DNA from: Dolosigranulum savutiense
GTDB lineage: Bacteria > Bacillota > Bacilli > Lactobacillales > Carnobacteriaceae_A
Assembly: GCF_039830095.1 (NCBI RefSeq)
Contig: NZ_CP142435.1
Span: 1,798,001-1,862,000 of the forward strand
Direction: 5' to 3'
Length of the DNA: 64,000 nucleotides
Below are positions 17,449 through 25,611 of the stretch, in pieces. A program made the translations under genes and the position numbers. The first letter of the stretch is position 1. Every line of letters begins with the position of its first letter. The notes beneath the pieces are model-generated. The model worked only from the letters and a program-made list of their open reading frames with translations. It did no database searches and was not told where the DNA came from.

Positions 17449-17566
17449 GGAATCCCTCATTTCATTAATGATTAATATTATTGTAACATAAACGTCAGAT
17501 AAAAACACACTACAAAAATTAATATTCTATGGTATTATAAAAGAAGTGTAGAAAGGACGTTGGTTT

Positions 17567-18313
17567 ATGTCATTAGAATTGAAGCAAGTCAGCGGCGGTT
17601 ATGGTCAGCGAAAAGTGATTGATAACTTGACTTTTCAGATTGAGAGTGGGGAAGTAATGGGCTTGATTGGGCTCAATGGTGCGGGTAAAAGTACAACGAT
17701 GAAGCACATTATGGGATTGTTGCAACCATTTAGTGGCTCAATACGAATCAATGGAAAAACCTTGGCAGAAGACGGTATTTCTTATCGGCAATTATTGGCT
17801 TATATTCCTGAATCTCCAATGCTATATCGTGCGCTTACTTTAAGAGAACACTTAGATATGACGGCTTTAGCGTATAATATTGAACCGGAAGTGGTGTTGG
17901 AGCGTGCTCGTCCATTACTAGAGATGTTTCGTCTGACGGAGCACTTGGATTGGTTTCCGACTGATTTCTCTAAGGGGATGAAGCAGAAGGTGATGATAAT
18001 TTGTGCGTTGGTGACGGAACCGAGTGTGTTAATTATTGATGAACCGTTTATTGGACTTGATCCGTTAGCGATTCATGATTTTATGCAACTTATTCAAGAC
18101 GGTAAAGCTCGAGGAACAGCTGTTTTAATGTCAACCCATGTGTTAATGAATGCTGAGAAAATTTGCGATCGTTTTGCCATTCTGCATCAAGGGCAATTGC
18201 AAAAGGTCGGTACTTTGGCAGATATTCAACAAGCAATGGGATTAATCGGAAGTAGTTTAGATGAGATTTACCAGCAATTGTTGCGAGGACAGGTGATAAG
18301 TAATGACGCTTGA
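17567..18313 (+). CDS. ecsA: ABC transporter ATPase EcsA
   Basis: ATP-binding subunit of 248 residues. Walker A is GLNGAGKST (35-43), the signature is the degenerate FSKGMKQK, Walker B is VLIIDEP with FIGLDP as D-loop, and the switch histidine is in STHVL. EcsAB affects protein secretion, membrane proteolysis and competence in Bacillus and staphylococci; the transported substrate is unsettled. AAAGGA precedes the ATG. An extended -10 (TGgTATTAT, about 17530-17538) may be its promoter. ecsB overlaps by 11 nt. No ecsC is present. Confidence 0.92.
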   Translation: MSLELKQVSGGYGQRKVIDNLTFQIESGEVMGLIGLNGAGKSTTMKHIMGLLQPFSGSIRINGKTLAEDGISYRQLLAYIPESPMLYRALTLREHLDMTALAYNIEPEVVLERARPLLEMFRLTEHLDWFPTDFSKGMKQKVMIICALVTEPSVLIIDEPFIGLDPLAIHDFMQLIQDGKARGTAVLMSTHVLMNAEKICDRFAILHQGQLQKVGTLADIQQAMGLIGSSLDEIYQQLLRGQVISNDA

Positions 18314-19508
18314 GGAGTTATTTAAGAAGCGACAAGCTCACTTTACTAAGCAATTGATGAAGTATGGTAAACTAGTCTTTAATGATCATTTTATGCTTAT
18401 TTTGGTAGTATTTATCGGGGCACTAGGATATACTTACTCAACTTGGCTGGAGACAATTGATCGTTCAGCGATGTATTTAGTTTTTATCGCGCTAACAATG
18501 GGCTATTTGACGCTTTTTTTGGGGGAAACGGCAACTTATTTAGAGGAAGCGGATGAATTATTTCTTTTGCCGAAAGAGCAGGACTATATAACTATTTATC
18601 AACAGCAAACGATTAAAAGCTACTGCATCCATTTAGTGCCGATGATCATTGCTGTATTTCTTATCCGTCCTATTCTATCAACCGTGGCAAACTTTAACTT
18701 ATCCGATATGGTGGCGCTTCTGTTGATGTGGGCAAGTATGAAGGCGATTGATGTGTCAGTGAGCTATTATATCGATGTAAGTGGGGAACAACAGCTGAAG
18801 CGATATCGACTTAGCTGGCGAATCATTATGTATCTGGCGACATTATTAAGTGTCTATTTTATGCTGATGATAGCTATTGTCAGTATAGTGATTGCAGCAG
18901 TTGTGGTCTATAATTGTCTGATTCAGTCTCCAATCGTTTCGCAACTGCAGCTGGATGTATTAATTGAGAGAGAGCAAGAGCGCAAGCAGCGTATTTATTA
19001 TTTCTTTCATTTATTTACTGATGTGCCTTATATCGAACAAACACCGCATCGCTTACGAAGGTTGGATTCAGTTATTGAGTGGTTACAACCGCGTGAAGTT
19101 AGTAGTTTTGGGTATTATTTGCGTCGCGAATTTGTTCGACAACGAACATATAGTGGCCTCGTTGTACGCTTGTTGATGGTGGGCGTACTGGCGATCATAT
19201 TTATTGATGAATCAGTGATGATTTACATGTTAAGTGTGCTAAGTCATTACTTCATACTCATTCAACTATTACCACTCAGAGAGACATTGCTGAAGCACCC
19301 ACAGTTCGCCCTTCATCCACCAACCGCTACACACATTCGTCAAGATTTACAAGTTTTCTTCAGACAGTTATCCATTATTGTCAGTATATTATTTGGACTT
19401 GCTGGACTAGCACAGTCATTCACGGCTGCTAGCATACTATTTGGATTAAATCTTTTATTCATGGGTGGATTTATTTATTTATATTTACCGTATTATTTTA
19501 GCAAGTGA
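18303..19508 (+). CDS. ecsB: ABC transporter permease EcsB
   Basis: Polytopic membrane protein of 401 residues. Hydrophobic segments lie at about 28-45, 55-75, 100-120, 135-150, 170-205 and four more in the C-terminal third. The N-terminus is charged (EELFKKRQAHF), as in EcsB/ABC-2-type permeases of this family. It overlaps ecsA by 11 nt, with AGGTGA before the start inside ecsA, and forms the membrane channel for EcsA. The operon seems to end here. Confidence 0.9.
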   Translation: MTLEELFKKRQAHFTKQLMKYGKLVFNDHFMLILVVFIGALGYTYSTWLETIDRSAMYLVFIALTMGYLTLFLGETATYLEEADELFLLPKEQDYITIYQQQTIKSYCIHLVPMIIAVFLIRPILSTVANFNLSDMVALLLMWASMKAIDVSVSYYIDVSGEQQLKRYRLSWRIIMYLATLLSVYFMLMIAIVSIVIAAVVVYNCLIQSPIVSQLQLDVLIEREQERKQRIYYFFHLFTDVPYIEQTPHRLRRLDSVIEWLQPREVSSFGYYLRREFVRQRTYSGLVVRLLMVGVLAIIFIDESVMIYMLSVLSHYFILIQLLPLRETLLKHPQFALHPPTATHIRQDLQVFFRQLSIIVSILFGLAGLAQSFTAASILFGLNLLFMGGFIYLYLPYYFSK

Positions 19509-19588
19509 AGCCTATTTTGACCGATAGGAAATCTGTTGTTTTAGCAAAAAATTAAGAAGTTACATGTGTTAGCCGAACATTTAATCGG

Positions 19589-19617
19589 TTGACGGACATT
19601 GGTTTTGGCTATAAAAT
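19589..19617 (+). promoter_or_regulatory. Promoter of the ccrZ-trmB unit
   Basis: TTGACG, 17-nt spacer, TAAAAT. It lies 56 nt before the start of the ccrZ-like gene, in the 164-nt gap after ecsB. Confidence 0.65.
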
Positions 19618-19672
19618 AGAAAGTGGATAAGAGACGTAATGAATAAAAAATAGATAGATAAGGGTTGAGATA

Positions 19673-20461
19673 ATGAGTTTTGAACAAGAAACGGGGTGGA
19701 CGCTGCACCCATTGAACGGCGAGACAGGACAAGCTTATATGGGCATCAAAAATGAACAAAAGTTATTTTTAAAGCGGAATACCTCACCATTCTTGGCTGC
19801 GTTATCTCTAGAAGGCATTTCGCCGAAGCTAGTCTGGACGAAGCGGACGAGCAACGGCGATATTTTAACGGCTCAAAAATGGTGTAATGGACGGACACTG
19901 TACAAAAAAGAAATGAATATGGTACGAGTTGCCCATAAATTAAAAGGAGTTCACTCCTCAGAGACGTTGAAGAAGATGCTGAAGCGAGTGGGGGGACAAA
20001 CTTATCGACCAGAAGATTGTCTGACGGACTATTTTACTGGCTTACCAGTTGATTTAAGACATCATCCTACACTTGCGCAGGCAATCCGGTTATTAAAAAA
20101 ACAACTGGAAACTTTGCCGGTGCCCTCAGACTATTGTGTTTGTCATGGGGATGCGTCGCATAAGAATTGGTTATTGTCTGATGAGCAAGAGTTATACTTA
20201 GTAGACTGGGATTCAGTTGTCTTAGCCGATCCAGCTTTTGATATAGGTCAATATATGGCTAGATATTATCCACAAATTGACACGACTCAATGGCTCTACG
20301 CATATGACAAGCAGTTGACAGAGTCTTTTCGTAAGCGAATTGATTGGTACCGTTTAATGGTGAGTCTATTTGATATTAAAGCAGCGTACATGAGTAGTCG
20401 TTTTCATAAAATGAATGAAATAATTATTCAAGTCGATGAATGGATAAAAGAAATAATGTAG
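19673..20461 (+). CDS. ccrZ: APH/choline-kinase-fold phosphotransferase, CcrZ (YtmP)-like
   Basis: Cytosolic kinase-fold protein of 262 residues. The catalytic loop is CHGDASHKNWLL (about 158-169) and the metal-binding motif is LVDWDSV. A partial N-lobe has the lysine in LFLKRN. The position next to trmB matches B. subtilis ytmP-trmB and the pneumococcal ccrZ-trmB pair. CcrZ links cell division to replication initiation in pneumococcus and is reported to act as a nucleoside-type kinase. Orthology is inferred from family and neighbour. AAGGG precedes the ATG. Confidence 0.85.
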   Translation: MSFEQETGWTLHPLNGETGQAYMGIKNEQKLFLKRNTSPFLAALSLEGISPKLVWTKRTSNGDILTAQKWCNGRTLYKKEMNMVRVAHKLKGVHSSETLKKMLKRVGGQTYRPEDCLTDYFTGLPVDLRHHPTLAQAIRLLKKQLETLPVPSDYCVCHGDASHKNWLLSDEQELYLVDWDSVVLADPAFDIGQYMARYYPQIDTTQWLYAYDKQLTESFRKRIDWYRLMVSLFDIKAAYMSSRFHKMNEIIIQVDEWIKEIM

Positions 20462-20485
20462 CGTTAGAATAATTATTCTAGCGCT
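20460..20485 (+). promoter_or_regulatory. Near-perfect palindrome between ccrZ and trmB
   Basis: The 16-bp perfect core TAGAATAATTATTCTA is extended by AGCG/CGCT arms with one mismatch. It begins at the last two bases of the ccrZ stop codon. It is followed by CTCTTTT and then directly by the trmB Shine-Dalgarno, so it could act as a weak terminator/attenuator or mRNA processing site between the genes. Confidence 0.55.
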
Positions 20486-20504
20486 CTTTTAAGGAGATGA
20501 GAAA

Positions 20505-21158
20505 GTGAGATTAAGACATAAACCGTGGGCGAATGATATGTTGGCAGACTATCCTAATTATGTTATTCATGATGCCGATCATCCGGAGAATTTGCGGGGG
20601 AAATGGTCGGAGCGATTTGGCAACGATCAGCCAATTCATATTGAAATTGGTATGGGGAAAGGTCAGTTTATTATTGAAAGTGCGAAACGCCACCCTGAAA
20701 TTAATTATATTGGGATTGAGCGTCAATCGAGCGTGATGGTCAGCGCATTGGAAAAACAAATTGAAGCAGACTTAGATAATGTTTGGTTGTTGCGTGAGAA
20801 TGGACGTGATTTGACCGATTATTTTGCGCCAGGGGAAGTTGATCGGATTTATTTAACATTCAGTGATCCATGGCCAAAAAATCGCCATGAGAAGCGTCGT
20901 CTAACCTATAAAGATTTTTTAGCAGTCTATGAAGTGCTGTTGCATGACGCAGGGGAATTGCACTTCAAGACAGATAATCAAGGACTTTTCGAATATTCAT
21001 TAGCCAGTTTCTCGCAATATGGCATGATCTTGGACGAGGTTTATTTGGACTTGCATGCGAGTGATTTTGAAGATAATGTCAAGACTGAATACGAAGAAAA
21101 ATTCTCGGCGAAGGGACAACGCATTTACCGTGTCCACGCTCATTTTCCGGGTAAATAA
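20505..21158 (+). CDS. trmB: tRNA (guanine-N7)-methyltransferase
   Basis: SAM-dependent Rossmann-fold enzyme of 217 residues that forms m7G46 in tRNA. SAM motif I is [11 protein letters not shown] (about 46-56). The family signature [14 protein letters not shown] is about 121-134, and the substrate-binding TDNQ follows. The start is GTG, 8 nt after AAGGAG (20491-20496). It is the second gene after ccrZ, separated by a palindrome, and a strong bidirectional terminator follows. Confidence 0.95.
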   Translation: MRLRHKPWANDMLADYPNYVIHDADHPENLRGKWSERFGNDQPIHIEIGMGKGQFIIESAKRHPEINYIGIERQSSVMVSALEKQIEADLDNVWLLRENGRDLTDYFAPGEVDRIYLTFSDPWPKNRHEKRRLTYKDFLAVYEVLLHDAGELHFKTDNQGLFEYSLASFSQYGMILDEVYLDLHASDFEDNVKTEYEEKFSAKGQRIYRVHAHFPGK

Positions 21159-21162
21159 TTAA

Positions 21163-21214
21163 AAAACCTGATCAATTCGTTGTTAGAATATACTAACGGG
21201 GTTGATCAGGTTCT
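21163..21214. terminator. Bidirectional terminator between trmB and the PepSY gene
   Basis: Outer stem AACCTGATCAA / TTGATCAGGTT encloses a second stem (CGTTgTTAG / CTAACG). It is flanked by an A-run on the left and T-rich sequence on the right, so it serves both convergent genes. Confidence 0.88.
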
Positions 21215-21227
21215 TTGTTGCGTTATA

Positions 21228-21566
21228 TTATAGGCGGTACATATCAATTAAGCTGCCAGTATAGGCATCGACGATAAATTCATATTGAACCAGTTCATCT
21301 GCTTCCCGTCGAGTAATGCCCCCAAAGTAAACAGCAGTTTCGTGAGCAAATTTCTTCCATGGCACACGCTTCATTTCAATCCATGAGCCTTCAATCGGTC
21401 CCTCAGCTTTAAAATCGCGTTTTATACGATCCAGAATCTCATCCGGTTCCAATGTGCGACGTTTAGCCAATTGTTTTTCAGCAAACATACCGAAGCCAAA
21501 TGCAACGAGGAAGCCAACAATACTTCCAGCAACTATTTTTTGTTCTTTCGAGAGTTCATCAAACAT
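21228..21566 (-). CDS. Small membrane-anchored PepSY-like protein
   Basis: 112 residues with one N-terminal membrane segment (about 9-28, VAGSIVGFLVAFGFGMF). The C-terminal PepSY-like fold ends in YEFIVDAYTGSLIDMYRL, where V-D-x-x-T-G is the typical final strand. The KQLAKRR after the membrane segment suggests the domain is cytoplasmic, although most PepSY domains are extracellular; this is unresolved. Bacillus has a similar small protein near ytoP. GGAGG is present upstream on the minus strand. Function unknown. Confidence 0.7.
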   Translation of the reverse strand: MFDELSKEQKIVAGSIVGFLVAFGFGMFAEKQLAKRRTLEPDEILDRIKRDFKAEGPIEGSWIEMKRVPWKKFAHETAVYFGGITRREADELVQYEFIVDAYTGSLIDMYRL

Positions 21567-21672
21567 AGTGTTCCTCCGTTCTTTCTATATGTCCATTTTA
21601 AAGAATTTTGGCGGGAAGTCAACTCTTAATCTGAGAATTAAAGAGATGGCGTAAGGGAATGAAAATCATTTA

Positions 21673-21701
21673 TTTAAAGCCACATCAATTTGTTGTATAA
21701 T
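21673..21701 (+). promoter_or_regulatory. Promoter of the M42 aminopeptidase operon
   Basis: TTTAAA, 17-nt spacer, TATAAT. The predicted transcription start is near 21708, leaving a leader of about 48 nt that contains the Shine-Dalgarno and the hairpin at 21730-21747. Confidence 0.7.
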
Positions 21702-21720
21702 GGAGATACTGACAGATGAA

Positions 21721-21758
21721 GGGGAGGAAGAGTTAGGAAGCTAACTCGCATAACAATG
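21721..21758 (+). promoter_or_regulatory. Shine-Dalgarno, hairpin and start codon arrangement (hairpin-bridged RBS)
   Basis: GGGGAGG (21721-21727) is 28 nt from the ATG at 21756, too far for normal initiation, and no second RBS lies nearer. Between them is a perfect hairpin, GAGTTAG-GAAG-CTAACTC (21730-21747). With the hairpin folded out, the spacing is 2 + 8 = 10 nt. The start itself is secure: there is no other ATG, GTG or TTG in frame back to the stop at 21717-21719. That the ribosome bypasses the hairpin is an inference. Confidence 0.6.
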
Positions 21759-22829
21759 AATGATAAAACGTTTCAAACCATTAAAACGTTAACTGAAATC
21801 CAGAGTACTGCTGGATTTGAACATAATATTCGTAACTACTTAAGAAAAGAAATGACACCACTCGTTGATGAGGTACAGGTGGATGGTCTCGGTGGTATTT
21901 TTGGGATTCGTCGTCACAAAGATACGGATGCACCGAAGTTAATGATTGCGTCCCATATGGATGAAATTGGCTTTATGGTGAAGGCAATTAAAGATAACGG
22001 ACTACTGGAAGTAACGGCGCTAGGTGGCTGGAGTCCCTATGTGGTCTCAGCCCAACGTTTTACCGTCCAAACATCTTCTGGGGATTATCCTATCGTATCG
22101 AGCTCTGTTCCGCCACATTTACTTCGTGGCAAAAATAATAAGTCTTCCATCGATGTGAGTGATATTTTATTCGATGGAGGATTTACTTCTAAAGAAGAAG
22201 CAGAGTCATTCGGTGTACGACCAGGTGATCCGATTGTCCCAGATGTTGAGACTATCCAGATGGCGAATGGAAAAGTTTTAGCTAGCAAAGCATGGGATAA
22301 CCGCTTCGGAACAGCAGCCATCTTAGAATCGCTCCGTGATCTGAAAGATACGTCACTGAAATCAACTTTAATTGCCGGTGCTAACGTTCAAGAAGAAGTG
22401 GGTTTACGCGGAACAAAAGGAGCTGTCCGTAAGTTTAAACCGGATGTTTTCTTCGCTATCGACTGTTCACCGGCTGATGATATGAGCGGTGCGAAAGATG
22501 CAAATGGCCGTATGGGAGATGGCGTATTGATTCGAATATACGATCCAAGTTATATCATGTCACGTGAAATGCGTGACTATCTCTTAGATACTGCAGAATC
22601 GAATAATATCCCGTACCAATATTATACGTCAAAAGGTGGAACTGATGCAGCAGCGGCTCATCAACTACTTGAGGGGATTCCGACTGGTGTGATTGCGATG
22701 GCTGGCCGTTATATCCATACGCATCAGACATTATTCCATATTGAAGATTACTATGCTGCCAAAGCATTACTTCAAGAAATTATTACAACATTTGACCAAA
22801 GCACACTGGACACATTAACCGTAAAATAA
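21756..22829 (+). CDS. pepA: M42-family aminopeptidase (glutamyl aminopeptidase-like, YtoP type)
   Basis: Cytosolic dinuclear metallopeptidase of 357 residues that removes N-terminal residues, usually acidic ones for the lactic acid bacteria PepA type. Metal and catalytic motifs: ASHMDEIGFM (H67, D69), KAWDNRFG, QEEVGLRG and FAIDCSPADD, with the last ligand in GRYIHTHQT. The typical start (TLTEIQSTAGFE) supports ATG 21756. Its RBS arrangement is unusual (hairpin between SD and ATG). It is followed after 25 nt by ytpR, as in the ytoP-ytpR region of Bacillus. Confidence 0.92.
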   Translation: MNDKTFQTIKTLTEIQSTAGFEHNIRNYLRKEMTPLVDEVQVDGLGGIFGIRRHKDTDAPKLMIASHMDEIGFMVKAIKDNGLLEVTALGGWSPYVVSAQRFTVQTSSGDYPIVSSSVPPHLLRGKNNKSSIDVSDILFDGGFTSKEEAESFGVRPGDPIVPDVETIQMANGKVLASKAWDNRFGTAAILESLRDLKDTSLKSTLIAGANVQEEVGLRGTKGAVRKFKPDVFFAIDCSPADDMSGAKDANGRMGDGVLIRIYDPSYIMSREMRDYLLDTAESNNIPYQYYTSKGGTDAAAAHQLLEGIPTGVIAMAGRYIHTHQTLFHIEDYYAAKALLQEIITTFDQSTLDTLTVK

Positions 22830-22854
22830 ATAATGAACATATAAGGAGAATATC

Positions 22855-23457
22855 ATGATTGCAACAAGCTATAACAACAAAGGATTAACGGATACATTAA
22901 TTATTACATTGGCTCAGTCCGATGTCGCTGACCAAACATTTAAGCGTGAAGGGAATATCACTGAAATTAAACGGGAGAATCAAGTTGTTGGCTACAACAT
23001 CTTTCAAGCATCTGAGTTAATTGATCTATCAGAGAGTGGTCCGATGCAATTAAGTGAGGAACAAATTAGTACTCTAAACGATGCTATTCAAGCAGCGGGA
23101 TTTGACGGTCAATTGGAAGCAGATTTATCGCCAAAATTTGTCGTTGGTTATGTGAAAGAGTGCAAACCGCACGAAGATAGCGATCATTTAAGTATCACGC
23201 AAGTAGAAGTGGACGGTGGCGAGACGCTACAAATTGTCTGTGGTGCTAGCAATATCGCGCAAGATCAGACGGTTGTGGTGGCCAAACCAGGTGCTATTAT
23301 GCCGGATGGAATGGTTATCTATCCCGGTGAATTGCGCGGTGTAGAGAGCTTAGGGATGATTTGTTCAGCGAGAGAACTGGGCATTGAATCCGACCAGAAG
23401 AAAGGTATTCTCGTTCTAGACGACACTTATGAAGTCGGTCAAGCATTTCAATTTTAA
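22855..23457 (+). CDS. ytpR: YtpR-type tRNA-binding domain protein
   Basis: Protein of 200 residues. An N-terminal DUF4479-type region (about 1-90) precedes an OB-fold tRNA-binding domain (about 95-198) like the N-terminus of PheRS beta. The OB signature is seen in VGYVKECKPHEDSDHLSI, QIVCGASNI and GMICSARELGI. It probably binds RNA; its cellular role is unknown. AAGGAG is well spaced from the ATG. It lies in the conserved ytoP-ytpR-(sftA)-murC neighbourhood. Confidence 0.9.
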   Translation: MIATSYNNKGLTDTLIITLAQSDVADQTFKREGNITEIKRENQVVGYNIFQASELIDLSESGPMQLSEEQISTLNDAIQAAGFDGQLEADLSPKFVVGYVKECKPHEDSDHLSITQVEVDGGETLQIVCGASNIAQDQTVVVAKPGAIMPDGMVIYPGELRGVESLGMICSARELGIESDQKKGILVLDDTYEVGQAFQF

Positions 23458-23488
23458 TTAATAGACGTTTTAATGAAGGGAGTCAGCT

Positions 23489-23998
23489 ATGGGAAAATAT
23501 GATGGGCCTAGTTTTTTGAAACAACAGCAGGCAAGTAAACAGGCAACTCAATCAAAACAGTCGGGGTTATTGCCAAAATATAATCGAACAAAGAGTGCAA
23601 CAGACACAACAGAACTGCAAGTAGATCAGAAGAAACAGCTAAATCATTCGTCAAGCTCATCAAATAAGCCTATTTTTCGAGCAACTGAGGTTCCATCACC
23701 CATATTTGGCTACAATAAAAAACAACGCGAACGTATGGGGAAGGCAGATGTCACTAAAAAATATGAGCTAGAATGGAATTATCAACGACTCCAATCTCAT
23801 ATGATGCAAAAGATTAAAAATAAAGAATTTATTATGACCGAAGAATGCTTATCTCCGCGTATTATTTCGCGATGGAAAAAGTATGAACCGAGTATTGAGC
23901 AAAGCTCTCGACCTAAAAAGGACCATTCAGCCACTTCCAAATCATCAACTCATCAGTCAAAGCAGCGCTCATCTGAATCAAGAAAAAAGAAACACTAG
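23489..23998 (+). CDS. Orphan basic low-complexity protein resembling the N-terminal linker of SftA
   Basis: 169 residues, hydrophilic and low complexity (Q/S/K-rich), with no membrane segment and no P-loop. The only recognisable block is FRATEVPSPIFGY (about 68-80) followed by a basic stretch. From memory, F-x-x-[ST]-E-[VI]-P-S-x-[IV]-[FY]-G is the small conserved patch in the long N-terminal linker of SftA/YtpT DNA translocases. In Bacillus sftA lies exactly here, between ytpR and murC. The motor is absent and the gene ends at an in-frame TAG. It may be a stand-alone remnant or functional relative of the SftA linker. AAGGGAG precedes the ATG. Confidence 0.55.
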   Translation: MGKYDGPSFLKQQQASKQATQSKQSGLLPKYNRTKSATDTTELQVDQKKQLNHSSSSSNKPIFRATEVPSPIFGYNKKQRERMGKADVTKKYELEWNYQRLQSHMMQKIKNKEFIMTEECLSPRIISRWKKYEPSIEQSSRPKKDHSATSKSSTHQSKQRSSESRKKKH

Positions 23999-24063
23999 CT
24001 TTTTTTGAAGATTTCATTTATTATGATAAGGCTGATAGATAGAGAAATTTGGGAGGAACGAAA

Positions 24064-25395
24064 ATGGATCAGAATATAATTTATCATTTTGTAGGTATTA
24101 AGGGATCAGGGATGAGTGCCTTAGCGACTATTCTACATGATCGTGGATTGGCTGTACAAGGGTCCGATGTCGCAAAATATTTCTTTACACAAAAACGTTT
24201 GGAAGATAAAGGTATTAAAATAGTTGAATTTAACGAAGCAAATATTGAAGCGGGGATGATGATTATTGCTGGTAATGCCTTCTCTGATGACCATGTAGAA
24301 CTGGTGAAGGCGAGAGAATTGGGATTGAATATTGTTCGTTATCATGATTTTATGTCAGAAATTATGACGGAATCAACTAGTATCGCGATTACTGGCTCAC
24401 ACGGAAAAACATCAACAACTGGTCTAATGGCACACGTCTTAAGACATATAAAACCAACCAGTTATCTAATTGGAGATGGGACAGGAAATGGAGAAGCTAA
24501 CGCAGATTATTTTGTCTTCGAAGCATGTGAATATCGTCGTCATTTCCTATCATACACACCTGATTATGCGGTTATTACAAATATCGACTTTGATCATCCT
24601 GATTACTACACAAGTATTGATGATGTGCAAGAAGCATTTACAGCATTTGCTTCTGGTGTTAAAAAAGCAATCTTCGCGTGTGGAGATGATCAACGTCTCT
24701 TAAATATGGCGAGTTCGGTCCCCATTATTTTTTATGGAATGGGCGAACATAATGATTTTCGTGCTGAGAACATTGAGCGAACGACAGAAGGGTCAAGCTT
24801 TGATGTCTATATTCGTGGAGAATATTATGCACATTTCGATATTCCAACATTTGGTCAACATAATATTCAAAACGCACTATCAGTGATTGCTGTGGCTCAC
24901 TATGAAGGATTAGAGCGTGATAGCGTCGCAACACACTTACGCTCATTTGCCGGTGTTAAGCGCCGATTTTCAGAAAAAATATTTGAAAAAACAGTTATCA
25001 TCGATGATTATGCGCATCATCCAGCTGAAATTAGAGCGACTTTGGATGCAGCTAGACAAAAATACCCCAATAAAGAAATTATTGCCGTCTTCCAGCCACA
25101 TACATTTACACGAACCATTGCTTTGCTAACAGAATTTGCTGAAGCATTGGATCTAGCCGATAATGTCTATTTATGTAATATTTTCAACTCCGCCCGAGAA
25201 GCAAGTGGTAACATCACAATTGATGATTTATTAGCTAAGACGACAAAGGGGCGATCTGTCTTGCATGAAGATGATGTTTCGCCGCTCTTAGATCACCGTG
25301 ATGGCGTTATTGTCTTTATGGGAGCAGGAGATGTTGATAAATTTGAATTTGCCTTTGAAAAATTATTGTCTAGTACGCAGCGCTCACAATTATAA
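24064..25395 (+). CDS. murC: UDP-N-acetylmuramate--L-alanine ligase
   Basis: Cytosolic peptidoglycan precursor enzyme of 443 residues that adds L-Ala to UDP-MurNAc using ATP. The N-terminal Rossmann domain begins [13 protein letters not shown]; the ATP loop is TGSHGKTST (110-118); the C-terminal ligase domain carries [17 protein letters not shown] 24049 is rejected because GGAGG (24052-24056) sits 7 nt before the ATG at 24064. A strong terminator follows, closing the pepA-ytpR-linker-murC group. Confidence 0.95.
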   Translation: MDQNIIYHFVGIKGSGMSALATILHDRGLAVQGSDVAKYFFTQKRLEDKGIKIVEFNEANIEAGMMIIAGNAFSDDHVELVKARELGLNIVRYHDFMSEIMTESTSIAITGSHGKTSTTGLMAHVLRHIKPTSYLIGDGTGNGEANADYFVFEACEYRRHFLSYTPDYAVITNIDFDHPDYYTSIDDVQEAFTAFASGVKKAIFACGDDQRLLNMASSVPIIFYGMGEHNDFRAENIERTTEGSSFDVYIRGEYYAHFDIPTFGQHNIQNALSVIAVAHYEGLERDSVATHLRSFAGVKRRFSEKIFEKTVIIDDYAHHPAEIRATLDAARQKYPNKEIIAVFQPHTFTRTIALLTEFAEALDLADNVYLCNIFNSAREASGNITIDDLLAKTTKGRSVLHEDDVSPLLDHRDGVIVFMGAGDVDKFEFAFEKLLSSTQRSQL

Positions 25396-25427
25396 AATAA
25401 ATGACTCACTAAAAAATAATAACGTAC

Positions 25428-25468
25428 AACTCTCTTTTGTTGCCTTGAGCAATGAAAGAGAGTTTTTT
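25428..25468 (+). terminator. Intrinsic terminator of murC
   Basis: AACTCTCTTT / AAAGAGAGTT stem with an inner TTGC/GCAA stem, followed by six T. Confidence 0.9.
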
Positions 25469-25523
25469 AAACAACAAATAATTATAAAAATCCAAACTAT
25501 TAGACTAACTATCGAACAACGAA

Positions 25524-25552
25524 TTGACTTTTAGAAGAGAGGCAAGTATAAT
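25524..25552 (+). promoter_or_regulatory. Promoter at the head of the surface-glycan region
   Basis: TTGACT, 17-nt spacer, TATAAT: the best-matching promoter in this part of the window, 60 nt before the YfhO start. Confidence 0.8.
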
Positions 25553-25611
25553 CAATAGAAGTTGAGGGAGCTGTCTATAATTTTTTATTGTTTCAAGAGA
25601 GGATTCTGAGA

